The translations under genes were made by a program, and so were the position numbers. A DNA stretch of 30,170 nt, taken from Nemertoderma westbladi. Taxonomy: Eukaryota > Xenacoelomorpha > Nemertodermatida > Nemertodermatidae. The first letter of the stretch is position 1. Each line of letters starts with the position of its first letter. Where the stretch lies: the NCBI GenBank assembly GCA_032718475.1, contig JAUCBJ010004801.1:1-30170 (forward strand), written 5' to 3'. Positions 21,511-30,170 of this stretch are shown here, piece after piece. The notes under the pieces were generated by a model, which saw only the letters and a list, made by a program, of their open reading frames with translations, had not been told where the DNA came from and did no database searches.

Positions 21511-21742
21511 ATGTATATTTCGACTGTATTTTACACCGCTGTTGTATCAGCCTCGGTTTTGAGTTTGACAAACTGCCAAAAGATGAATGAGATATTGGAT
21601 AACGGGACTATCGTTTATGATAAGTTGGATTCATCAATAAATTATGAGAGCGTCGGTATCGAACCCCACATAATCCTCGTTCCTTTCATTGTTGCTTCCA
21701 GATTCTTAACTTCATCGTTACATACGCAACCTCTTCCATACG
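21511..21742 (+). CDS. Prominin-like gene, exon 1: signal peptide and N-terminal ectodomain
   Basis: Prominins are five-pass glycoproteins of plasma-membrane protrusions that bind cholesterol. This exon gives 77 residues plus one base. Residues 1 to about 22 form a hydrophobic signal peptide ending at 'LSLTNCQ'. An N-glycosylation sequon is at N31. 'YDKLDSSINYES' is followed by 'LVPFIVASRFLTSSL' and 'TQPLPY', matching the usual prominin order of a Tyr-rich N-terminus, F.(I/V)V..FL and QP.P(F/Y).DLI. The exon ends TAC G before GTTAGT. The base G joins AT of exon 2 to make the expected Asp of (P)Y-DLI. This exact junction is the main support. An untranslated upstream exon may exist. Confidence 0.75.
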
Positions 21743-21774
21743 GTTAGTAATACTGTAATACTGTAGTGAAGTTC

Positions 21775-22530
21775 CTTACCCTTCAACAAAGCCCTCTGAA
21801 CAACTTCAAATGTTATTTTCAGCATTTATCAGTTTATGCTGCATGAAGGACTTTGAACAGTTTTATAACTTTCAACAGCAATTTTCAGCATTTCTCATGT
21901 TGCCCGAAGCCATCTGAACAATTTCAACTGTTATTTTCAGCATTTATCATGCTGCATGAAGAACTCTGAACAGTTTTATCAACTCTTTTCAGTATTTCAC
22001 ATTCTGCATGTTCTGTGCGAAGGCCTGAAAGTTTCAAAACTTATTTTCAGTCCTTCTCAAGCTGCTCGAAGACCTCCAGACCTCTGAACAGTTTCAACAG
22101 CTCTTTTCAGCATTTATCATGCTGCACAAAGCTCTGACAGTCTGAATAGTTTCATTTCAACATCTTTTTTCAGCGTTTATCATGCTGCACAAAGGTCTCT
22201 GAGCAGCTTTGAGAGATCTTTTATGTATTTTTCAAACTGTGCGAAGGCCCCTGGCTGCCTGGATTCCTGGCTGCCTGGGCAGTGTTATCAGTTCTTTTCA
22301 GTTTTTCTCATGATACATGAAACCCTCTGAACAATTTCAACTGCACTTTTCAGCATTTATCATGCTGCACAAAGGACTCTGAACAGTTTTAGTAGCTCTT
22401 TTTTAGTATTTAACATGATGTGCTGCACGAAGGCCTAAATAGTTTCAAAAGCTCTTTTCAGTATTTAAAATGCAGCAAGAATGTCTCTAACTAACTCGTT
22501 TTAAAACAGTATTTGTGATGCTACTTGAAG
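21775..22530. repeat. Degenerate 60-75-bp minisatellite in prominin intron 1
   Basis: About eleven diverged units sharing CTCTGAACAGTTTCAAC and TTTTCAGCATTTATCATGCT followed by GCA(C/T)(A/G)AAG. Every unit therefore contains a (C)TTTTCAG word that resembles a 3' splice acceptor. Confidence 0.85.
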
Positions 22531-22581
22531 GCCTCTAAATAGATTTGGTGGGGGTGAAATGAACATAAGAACCCAGCGTTC

Positions 22582-22825
22582 ATGTCAATATTGACATTAG
22601 ATGATTTAGATGTCAATATTGACATGCAATAAAACATATCATTAAAATTATTACAAACAACAATATACATTGGTTGGATTCAACAATATTTTAATTAAAA
22701 TAGATATTCTCTTTACAAAAAAACATTTTCTACTTTTCAAATCACAATATTTAAAAAATTTATGATCAAAACATGTCAATATTGACATCATGTCAATTTT
22801 GACATGGAACATGTCAATATTGACA
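22582..22825. repeat. Five copies of a 16-base palindrome ATGTCAATATTGACAT
   Basis: Exact copies lie at 22582-22597, 22610-22625 and 22773-22788. A one-mismatch copy is at 22790-22805 and a 15-base copy at 22811-22825. They form two clusters flanking about 150 bases of AT-rich DNA. Confidence 0.95.
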
Positions 22826-23030
22826 AGTGCCCGACTGCCTATTCAGCTATTGTATTGCCTACATCTGTACATGCTGAGGCTGACAGGCAGACAGGGAATT
22901 AACGTGTTTGGGGGCCTCCCCTCCACCCACATACTGACATACAGACATAATACAGTAATGCAGTCAGACTGTAGGCCTAATATAAGGAACACACGACACA
23001 CGTCAGCACGTCCACGTCATAAACCAATTG

Positions 23031-24175
23031 AGGGAAAGGAGCAGGTTACAGACTGACATATGACAGCTTTTCTAACCAAAACAATAAACGGACGCTTTTC
23101 CAATTAATAATAAAATAATAATAATAAAATAAATTTGTATAGCGCCGAATTTACAATAATTAAACAGTACGCTAAGGCGCTTAAGTCACTATCTAGAGAT
23201 ATTGGTACATAGCGATAAAGTACGATAAACGAATATAAGAAACTCAATTAATGCACCAAATACAGACAAATTAGTGATAAAGTAAAATATTTTGGATATT
23301 AAAACGGACAAGTAAGCGATATGTAAAATATATGATAAATATATATCATAAAAAATATGTAAAATATTTAGAGCATTAAAATAAAACCGGCAAATTTTGA
23401 TAACGTTACACAATTGGGGCATTAAAAACAGGCGGATATGTGACACGACAACGATCAGCATAAGTTCAGTGATACAATTACAAATACCTAAATAAATTAC
23501 TACAAATTGACAATGCAGTTTGTAATTTTATTGCGTGTCGAAAAGTATCAAAATAGACAAATTCGCGATCGTTGTAATTTTATTGCGTGTCGAAAAGTAT
23601 CAAAATAGACAAATTCGTGATCAACTAATATAAGCAAAATAATTAATTCAGTAATTAGGGATTTAAAACGGACAATTAAGTGACAAACGAATATGTAAAA
23701 TGTTTAGAGCATTAAAATAAAACCGGCAAATTTTGATAACAATAATTGGGGCATTAAAAAACAGGCAGATATGTGACACGACAACGATCAACATAAAGTT
23801 CAGTAATACAATTACGAATACTTCAATAAATAAAACGGTTCAATCAACAGTTCAGTTCAAATTTTCAATATAAGTAAAATTAATTAGAGCTTGTTAAAAT
23901 ACATGGTTAAAAGAAAAAAGTTTGTACGATATACAATGCAGTATACATACCAACATTATTAGAGCATTAAAAGACAGTTCAATGAAGCAAATTAGATAAT
24001 ATAATTAAATTAAATACTAGAGGTATTCGAAACTAATTATGCGTATGCCATGGAGAAAAGGTATGTTTTGAGTCGTCGCTTGAAGGTCGTTGTATCGGAA
24101 ATCGAACGGATATCTGTGGGGAGTTTCAATATCGATATCAATTGTGACTGATTGAGGGAAAGGAGCAGGTTACAG
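23031..24175. repeat. Composite interspersed repeat with internal duplications
   Basis: The sequence ATTGAGGGAAAGGAGCAGGT TACAG is found at both edges (about 23035 and 24151). Near 23140, 'aatttgtatagcgcc...aaggcgctt' after an AATAAT run resembles a dispersed element common in invertebrate genomes (recognised from memory only). A 336-base direct duplication pairs about 23290-23480 with 23655-23830. A 51-base tandem pair containing GCGTGTCGAAAAGTATCAAA lies at about 23521-23625. No coding capacity is apparent. Confidence 0.7.
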
Positions 24176-25091
24176 AACACTGGACCAGTACTACCAGACT
24201 ACTGTACAACTACCTACATTGTACAGTACCGGTACAGTCTGACAGTACAGGCTGACAGGTGGAGGCCCTGAAACACGTTAGTCCTACCTATGGGCTACGG
24301 CTGTACGGTCTGACGGTATTAGTACTGTAGTATTATTATTATTTTTAGTAGGCCTACTACAGTTGTACTACTACAGTACTACTTGCTTGCATTACTATTA
24401 CATTCTAAAGTGTAAAAAACAGTATTACATATTACAGTAGGCCTAATCTGGTAATTGTTATAATATTGTTAATAATATTCCTTATTATTGTTAAGGCTTA
24501 TTTCGCTTACCCGTAATACTGGCTGACTAGTAACTTATTTTAATCACTTTAGTTCGCCCATGTGAAGAATACATAATTTATCTGTATTAAACAGTTTTTT
24601 TATTAATCAATTAATTTTATATCGCCTATTTATATCGCCTATTATAACCTCTTCAGATACCTGGATACTAGGCCTATATAATTAGTTTATTGTTGTGGTT
24701 AGTTTCAGCCCTTCTGTAACCTAAGTATTTAGTGAAAACCTGGTATTATTCACATGGGGGTAAACTGCAACTAGTGAAATATAAATAGAAGAAATCTGGT
24801 ATACCAGTATTTCACAATTACAATTTATTTATTTATTTCGTAGGTAATTTTTTTTACTGACCACTCCGGCACATTTATTTCAATAATAAATTTATTATAA
24901 AACCCGCCACCAAATGCAACTTGATGTGCTATTTATAAATATGATGTATTTCGTAGTTAATACATCAATATTTATAAATAGCACATGAAATATATTTCTA
25001 CGATACTAATCCTACAACTGTATCCGAGCAATAGCATAGCTATTAGCTAGTGTAGCTCGACTGCTTAGCTGCTTGAAGTATTATTGATTAT

Positions 25092-25115
25092 GGGGGGGGG
25101 GGGGGGGGGGGGGGG
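25092..25115. repeat. Run of 24 G
   Basis: Uninterrupted G tract in prominin intron 1, on the coding strand of that gene. The length is likely to be polymorphic or uncertain in the assembly. Confidence 0.95.
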
Positions 25116-26099
25116 TTGTAGAGTACTCAGGATTCGATGTAAATTAATTGTGAAGTAATTTGTTAGTTCATTAGCAGTTCCATACCAGTCCGCCACAATA
25201 CAATACGCTGGTGCTGAATACGCTACAATTCACACGATGTGCCGTTCTGAATGAATGAATAATTCGTTTAATTTCCTGTACATAATGGAGGATTGTAAAT
25301 AGGAAAATTACCGTTAATCACAAACACAGATTACATAAAACTTTATAATTACAGAAATAATACGTTAAAATTACTTTAAAAAGTATGATAAAATAACGTA
25401 TATTTGTCTCAGGTCTCACCAAACAAGATCATGTGGCTCTTTCCCAATATATTACATTTAATATCTTGCCACTCTTTCCCAGGATTTAGTCTAATCTTAC
25501 CACAATATATCCCGAACCTGCCCGATCGGGATATTTACAAAATAGATGCCGTACCGGTACTGGTATTCAGTCTGCAATATCTATTGAACTCATTAACATC
25601 ACTACACTACAGCACAGCACTATACCAGTGTGCAGTATGCATGCACACATGCAGTACAGAAACGACTACAGTAACACTTTTTTTTCTAATCTATCCAGCT
25701 CTACTCTGATGGGCGTCCTTGTGATGCTGTTTTTACCTTTATCTAATCCATGTGTACGACCGTTCTACGGTTACATGCTTCCACTGCAGGCCATTCTATA
25801 TTTAATATATAACCCAGAACATTTTGTTTATGTAATAATGAACAGCTACGTAATAATACCGGTATTTATTTATTCTCGCTACTACAGTACCGGTACTACT
25901 ACTAACCTGTAATATGTAATTCCTCAATATAATTGACTGATTGACTTGAGATTTTATAGGGTTGAAAGTTCCTTGCACGTCGCTCATATTCGCTGGTAGT
26001 GTGGGATAGGCTGATAGGCCTATACATACCGCCATACAGTCATACATGCCGTTATACCGGTACATGCTTCATACAGTTGTAAATTCCTTGTTTTTTTAG

Positions 26100-26161
26100 A
26101 TTTAATTCGAAGTGCAATCAAAAGCCAGATATCTTGGGATAATGAAGAAGATAGGAACTAT
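26100..26161 (+). CDS. Prominin-like gene, exon 2 (62 nt)
   Basis: Preceded by TTGTTTTTTTAG and followed by GTAAGT, both near-consensus. The first two bases complete the split Asp codon from exon 1. The exon then reads 'LIRSAIKSQISWDNE' and ends 'EDRNY' at phase 0, so it joins exon 3, which begins at phase 0 with 'IVQYEY'. This gives the typical prominin order QP.P.DLI(R/K)..., short helix, then (I/V)V.YE at the start of TM1. It encodes the end of the first extracellular region. An exon this short would be missed by length-based ORF searches. Confidence 0.8.
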
Positions 26162-26635
26162 GTAAGTTGAGTACCGGTACCGGTATATGATACCGGTTCC
26201 AGTACCGGTACCGTGTTAACGAGTTTGTCTTTAATCAATATGTAATATATATTTGGTAAGATTTGGTAAATTTAATTTGACTGTCAATATATACTTCTAT
26301 TACGGGTGAGCATTACTGGGGACTGGGGTGTGTATATTATTATTATTGTTGTTATTATTGGCATTTATATATTGTATTATTATTTGAAGAACTAAGTACC
26401 GGTATGTGATTAGAATTACGGGTTTATCTTTTATTGGTCATTACATTACAGATAGTGCAGTATTGATTAAGTCATTGCGATTATTGGTTGTATTATTAGT
26501 AAACTTCACTATACTAGTTATGATCTTTCCATTAGCAATATAACTAAGATACAAGTATGTACAATTTTATTGAATATATAGAAAAAACTCTTAATGCTCT
26601 AAAAACGGAAGATGTCTCCAAATTAAAAAGTGTGT

Positions 26636-26661
26636 CCCCCCCCCCCCCCCCCCCCCCCCCC
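26636..26661. repeat. Run of 26 C
   Basis: Uninterrupted C tract in prominin intron 2. The opposite strand could form G-quadruplex structure. Confidence 0.95.
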
Positions 26662-27031
26662 TTTAATGTGAACATGAAAACTGCATTATATAACTATTTT
26701 GTTAATAAATATGTTACATTCTGATTCTCTCATGTACAGCAGTAGGCCTACTACAGGTATACCTTTCTATCTATACTCAGAAAATTTTAGTATAAATGAG
26801 AAAAACTTGATCGATTGTTATTGGTACCATGTTCAAATTATTTGGAATTATTTATAAATTTCTGATAAAGCTGCAATGTACGACCATCTTCGAACGCGCG
26901 ACATCGCAGACGATGTCTTGCGCAGCTTAATTTGTATAAATATATCAATTATTTTAGTGTGGATCCAAGGTTTACACTTGATTCAGTATTCATTCACCTT
27001 TACTCATGTGTCCTCTTTTTACTCTTTTCAG

Positions 27032-27123
27032 TTCCGGGTCTGAAAGATCTTATATAATCCGTAAAGATTCAAATTTAGCAGCTGCACGGATCAGCAGATT
27101 AAACCCTGACAATGAAAACTACA
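27032..27123 (+). pseudogene. Exon-like block: decayed or poison duplicate of prominin exon 2
   Basis: A good acceptor (TTTTTACTCTTTTCAG, ending 27031) and donor (ACA|GTATGT) bound 92 bases, the same length modulo 3 as exon 2. Inserted after exon 2 it hits TGA at the fourth codon. Inserted in its place it reads 'PGLKDLI' and then TAA (27055-27057). Another frame is open and reads 'IIRKDSNLAAARISRL' then 'NPDNENY', similar to the DLIR...ISW.NEE..NY of exon 2. At the DNA level the ends GA(C/T)AATGAA...AACTA(C/T) agree. It is either a broken duplicate or an exon whose inclusion stops translation. Confidence 0.45.
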
Positions 27124-27206
27124 GTATGTCGACTTAGGGACAGTGTTAGTTGACAGGATCTGATCCGCGATTTGCTCTAACCCCGACTTTTGGCTTTTAC
27201 TTACAG

Positions 27207-27412
27207 ATCGTGCAATATGAGTATAACTACGTGATTATATTGGCTGTTACGCTGGCCCTTATTGTGGCCGTTTGGTTGATTGGCATCGCTCTTGCGTGTT
27301 GTCGTTGTTTTAACCGGTGCGGAGGCAATCTCATACAGAAAGTTGACGAGAAAGACAGCTGCAGTAAGACTGTCTACACGGTCTCTCTATTCGTTATATC
27401 GTTCTTCCTGCT
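27207..27412 (+). CDS. Prominin-like gene, exon 3: TM1, Cys-rich loop, start of TM2
   Basis: The exon begins after TTTTACTTACAG and ends CT before GTAAGT, 68 codons plus two bases. Seen: 'IVQYEYNYVI' at the start, a hydrophobic TM1 of about 22 residues, then the cytosolic signature 'ACCRCFNRCGG', a charged stretch 'LIQKVDEKDSC', and the start of TM2 'VYTVSLFVISFFLL'. The C.C(C/F)N(K/R)CGG block directly after TM1 is a hallmark of the prominin family. With exons 1 and 2 it makes an uninterrupted 166-residue N-terminus. The rest of TM2 and the later domains must lie in exons beyond the window. None was found in the remaining 2.7 kb, which contains a LINE fragment and a MITE. Confidence 0.85.
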
Positions 27413-27480
27413 GTAAGTAAATTATAAATTAATCATCTTATGTCGTATTAATGGTAACAGTTTTGAGGTTACAAAATATA

Positions 27481-27890
27481 TGGATGTCACATTCACAAGA
27501 ATGCTGCGCCGGGTTAATTGTGTCAAATACAATGAACACTGAACAGTACACATATCCCCAATCAGACACTATTACATTGTAAGTCTCTCATTAGCCCCCC
27601 CCCCCACCCCCAATCTTGACAGTTGAACGGAGCCGCCCCCGCTTTGTAGGACATTGCTTTCGCCGTGATGACCAGCCAGTGCACAATCTTATACTTTGGC
27701 GGCCCTTTGGAGTGAATCAGCAAGATGGACGGGCCATGGCTCTCAATGAGACGCATATAAAAGGACACTACTGGCCTTTTGAAAATGCGGATGATCTTGC
27801 AAATGTCATGGGTGATAGGGAGTTGTGGCGGCTCAGTTTTGTCGACAAGCCGTCACATCGTTCTAATATATGCAGCATGCCCATTGCCCA
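27481..27890 (+). mobile_element. LINE copy D: frameshifted RT C-terminal fragment
   Basis: Same family as copies A-C, in the intron after prominin exon 3 and in the same orientation as the gene. It matches from the 'DGTFTRMLRRV' region to the end ('RPRFVGHCFRRDDQPVHNLI', 'ANVMGDRELWRLSFVDKPSH'). The first part is frameshifted and holds a run of 11 C (27595-27605). It is more diverged than copies A-C and lacks the (TAG)n tail, so it is older. Confidence 0.85.
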
Positions 27891-28104
27891 TGTTTGAAAT
27901 GATGTCAATTGGCAATACAATCAGGTCTCTAAATCAAATGCCAAAATCATATTCAGTAGGAGTAGACCATTTAATACTAAATTATAATTTCACACAATGT
28001 GCCCCTGATTACATTATTTTACTACTGAGATATTCAGCTGTGCATTTTTAACACGATGTAGTTAATTAAAAGACATGAAAATTGAATGTGGCGAGAATAT
28101 TAGG
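27891..28104. other. Intronic DNA, nothing seen
   Basis: Presumed prominin intron 3. No feature is recognised between the LINE fragment and the MITE. Confidence 0.45.
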
Positions 28105-28271
28105 AAAACAGCGGGGCAAGGAAGGACTTTCAGCCACAAGAAATAACAAAAAGTGGTGTTATTGCAAACTTATTGATAAAGATAAACATTGTATGCCATT
28201 TTTTATGCCATTGTAACACCATTTTTTTTCATTTCTTGTGGCTGAAAGTCCTTCCTTACACCGCTGTTTTT
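28105..28271. mobile_element. 167-bp MITE-like element with about 57-bp terminal inverted repeats
   Basis: The left arm 28105-28161 and right arm 28214-28271 are nearly perfect reverse complements. They share AAAACAGCGG, AAGGAAGGACTTTCAGCCAC, AAGAAAT and TGGTGTTA. The centre is about 52 bases of AT-rich DNA with no coding capacity. I could not find a clear target-site duplication, so the superfamily is open. Confidence 0.88.
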
Positions 28272-29512
28272 CACGCTATAGTTTTTCTTTAGATATAATA
28301 TAAGTAGCAATGAAAAACTCAGTTTTTTTTATGTAAAGATTATATTGAAAAAATTTGTCGTTATAATTTCAATTGACGTTTAAATTAAAATCAAATATTT
28401 ATATCCAAATTGGTACTTGTAGTTAATGTTCAATTGTTTGGTTGTGAACTTAAAGATTCCGGACAGCCCGTCATATTAGTAGTTGTAGTAAATTTAATAT
28501 ATTCCTGTGATGATTTGGTAAGCTGAATGCACTTTTACTTACATCATTATAAGCTGCGAGGTATTTTCGAAACAATTATTTCAACACTGTTAACAACATA
28601 ATGTCACAGAACGCAGCAGAATGTAACAAGCCGGTTAAAAATTCGGTTAATGAACTGTTGAGCGTGTTTTCCAAATATCCACTGTCTGCCAAACTACCGA
28701 ACGACGAAAGGAAAACAATCTGTACATCCAGGACATTCCCAGAATACAGTCCCGGTATTGGTGGCCAGGATTACCGCTGTCCGGATTCCGATATTCGGGA
28801 TCCGGATCTTAATTTTGAAATCTTAGTAACGTTTTCAGTGTAACGGAGATTGTATGAAACGGGCTTTGGGCCGCCTTATATAACTTTATTTCGCACTGCA
28901 GAAATATATTAATTATAAAGTTATATTAAAAAATACTGGATGGTTTACTGATATATCAATTCGATTTTAATCGATATGTATTGGTATTCTCTTTTGGTGC
29001 AACTATTTTTCGGATATTCAGGAAATTTACTTCACTATTTAGACTTCGGGGTTGCATTTTCGCCGGAATCCTCGTTTTTCGGGACCGGGATCGGGGATTC
29101 GGGACCGGTTTAAAAATTAAATCACACAGAAAAAATCGTTGCAAACTGCGATCAGCATATCGGCATATTAATTAAGGAAGTCATTGTCGTTTCCAGCAGG
29201 AAAATGACAACTTTTTACCGCTTCTAGTTGAAAAAATAATAGTTTCAATGACAAAATTTAGAAAAACTCCTTTGACCTAGGCGGTCAACCAAACGTTCAT
29301 ATCTCCTAACTATAATGTTCCATTAGATGGTGGCCTTCAGTGCATGTCAGTGCTAATGCTAATGCTAATGCTAATGCTAGGTGTAGTAAATCAAAATAAT
29401 ATATTGGCCTGCAATCTTGGATGCATACCAATCATTATCCCCAAACCAAACCTCTGTCACCAATAGGCACTAATAATTGTATTGGGTGGTGGATGGCTGT
29501 GTTTGTAGTTTG

Positions 29513-29544
<32 letters not shown>

Positions 29545-30127
29545 ACACCCCAATCTCCCACCTACTCCCGTTTCTGAGTGCTTTCAAACCGAGTAAATTA
29601 TCGCTTTTTTTCCTGACAAGTTCCAATTCGTATATGCCGCGGATCCCTCAAGGTATTCCCCTTCCCTGAGGAATATTAACGCCAGAATTGTCTCCTTCCA
29701 CCACGACCGTCTCACTGATTTCAGTTATTGCGTTATATTCTTGGCCACTATTGTGTTGGTCAGCCTACCCCTACCAATTGCTATTACTAAAATGTCGTCG
29801 GTTGTTCCCGTAATTTAACACTGTGCAGTGCACGCTATCAGAGTTACTTGGTCAGTGAATCTGTTTATTGTCATGGCAGGGGATATCCTTTCTGCCTTGT
29901 TAGGGGTTCCTTGACCTACAACACTGACGTACATACATACGTTCATAATATTGGTTAGTGAACTCTGATTTGTTAATTCCTTTAAACGGCATTTTGTTTT
30001 TTTAGCGTCATGTCACTGCCATGATATCGGGGCTAATATTTTTTATAAACAATAATAATAAGTGAATATAGTTGTGGGGTGAGTGACGCGGTGAATTCTC
30101 CCACTCCATAGCGAAATTTTCATCCGG
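28272..30127. other. Presumed prominin intron 3 continuation, no exon found
   Basis: Includes the 80-codon frame 28601-28843 (no domain or splice support), GCTAAT repeats (about 29349-29377) and a 29-base C run (29516-29544). Acceptor-like T-rich tracts near 28277, 29724 and 30005 were tested against the phase required by exon 3, and none gives a prominin-like continuation. Confidence 0.45.
29516..29544. repeat. Run of 29 C
   Basis: Uninterrupted C tract followed by ACACCCC. It is the third homopolymer of this kind in the right part of the window. Confidence 0.95.
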
Positions 30128-30170
30128 CCTGGTAGCTCAGTGTCAGTATACTCACCCGGCTGATGATAAC
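30127..30170 (+). repeat. tRNA-like 5' half cut by the window end
   Basis: GGCCTGGTAGCTCAGTG followed by TCAGTATACTCACCCGGCTGATGATAAC matches the acceptor 5' strand, D arm/A box and start of the anticodon arm of a tRNA. The B box would lie outside the window, so a true tRNA gene cannot be told from a tRNA-derived SINE. Confidence 0.55.

Larger units (their letters stand above)
21743..26099 (+). other. Prominin intron 1 (4.36 kb, repeat-rich)
   Basis: Bounded by G|GTTAGT at 21743 and TTTTTTTAG|AT ending at 26099. Holds a 60-70-bp minisatellite (21775-22530), a palindrome cluster (22582-22825), a duplicated repeat region (23031-24175), a 24-base G run (25092-25115) and ACT/CCGGTA-rich DNA. No extra coding exon was recognised within it. 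Confidence 0.7.
26162..27206 (+). other. Prominin intron 2
   Basis: Runs from GTAAGT to TTTTACTTACAG. Contains TACCGGTACCGGTA words (26173-26215), a 26-base C run (26636-26661) and the exon-like block at 27032-27123. Confidence 0.7.

Noticed and set aside
28601-28843. 80-codon frame as a further prominin exon or separate gene
   Set aside because: No prominin similarity, no acceptor matching the phase left by exon 3, no recognisable domain.
29712-29818. Acceptor-like CTGATTTCAG (ending about 29724) followed by a hydrophobic frame as prominin exon 4
   Set aside because: Phase fits and the peptide is hydrophobic, but there is no conserved prominin motif after TM2 and the frame stops without a donor.
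1-30170. A coordinated new multi-gene system
   Set aside because: The supported genes (PX-like ORF, tetraspanin, prominin) are far apart, of known families and separated by repeats. Nothing in the sequence ties them together.

Overview
This window is eukaryotic, almost certainly animal, nuclear DNA. It has spliced coding exons with GT/AG borders, non-LTR retrotransposon remains, tRNA-like repeat heads, foldback elements, many minisatellites, and long AT-rich stretches without genes. The words TAGGCCTA and TACCGGTA recur throughout, and the repeat load is heavy. That look fits a marine invertebrate, but the phylum cannot be set from the sequence alone. Nothing bacterial, such as operons or ribosome binding sites, is present.

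Three real protein-coding loci can be supported. (1) At 354-812 is a short intact frame resembling the small basic/hydrophobic core-type (PX-like) proteins of Polinton/adintovirus elements. (2) At 10128-10814 is a complete tetraspanin in one uninterrupted reading frame, with a possible splice acceptor in its 5' leader. (3) The 5' part of a prominin gene lies on the + strand. Exon 1 (21511-21742) holds the signal peptide and N-terminal ectodomain, exon 2 (26100-26161) is short, and exon 3 (27207-27412) holds TM1, the Cys-rich loop and the start of TM2. The phases join exactly across both introns. The gene runs out of the window on the right. An extra 92-base exon-like block with in-frame stops (27032-27123) sits in intron 2 and looks like a decayed or poison duplicate of exon 2.

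Layout: 0-2 kb holds the PX-like ORF followed by a 315-bp tandem satellite carrying seven CTCF-like motifs. 2-4 kb has two back-to-back 3' ends of one LINE family and a foldback made of 15-bp repeats. 5.56-7.21 kb is a 36-bp minisatellite. 7.2-10 kb is AT-rich with one remnant of a second LINE. The tetraspanin follows at 10.1 kb. 12.05-12.55 kb is a 67-bp array. A GGTCGTCC-ended MITE lies at 13.1 kb. A longer, internally deleted LINE copy occupies 15.7-17.6 kb. 10-bp minisatellites and a tRNA-like sequence lie at 17.9-19.2 kb. The prominin locus spans 21.5-27.4 kb, with repeats in its introns. A further LINE fragment, a 167-bp MITE and a tRNA-like head at the right edge complete the window.

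The genes do not form an obvious functional unit. Tetraspanins and prominins are both multi-pass membrane proteins known from plasma-membrane microdomains and protrusions, but their proximity here may be chance. I found no convincing new multi-gene system. The observations most worth checking are the CTCF-motif satellite, the extra prominin exon, the PX-like ORF and the cluster of a 16-bp palindrome in prominin intron 1.
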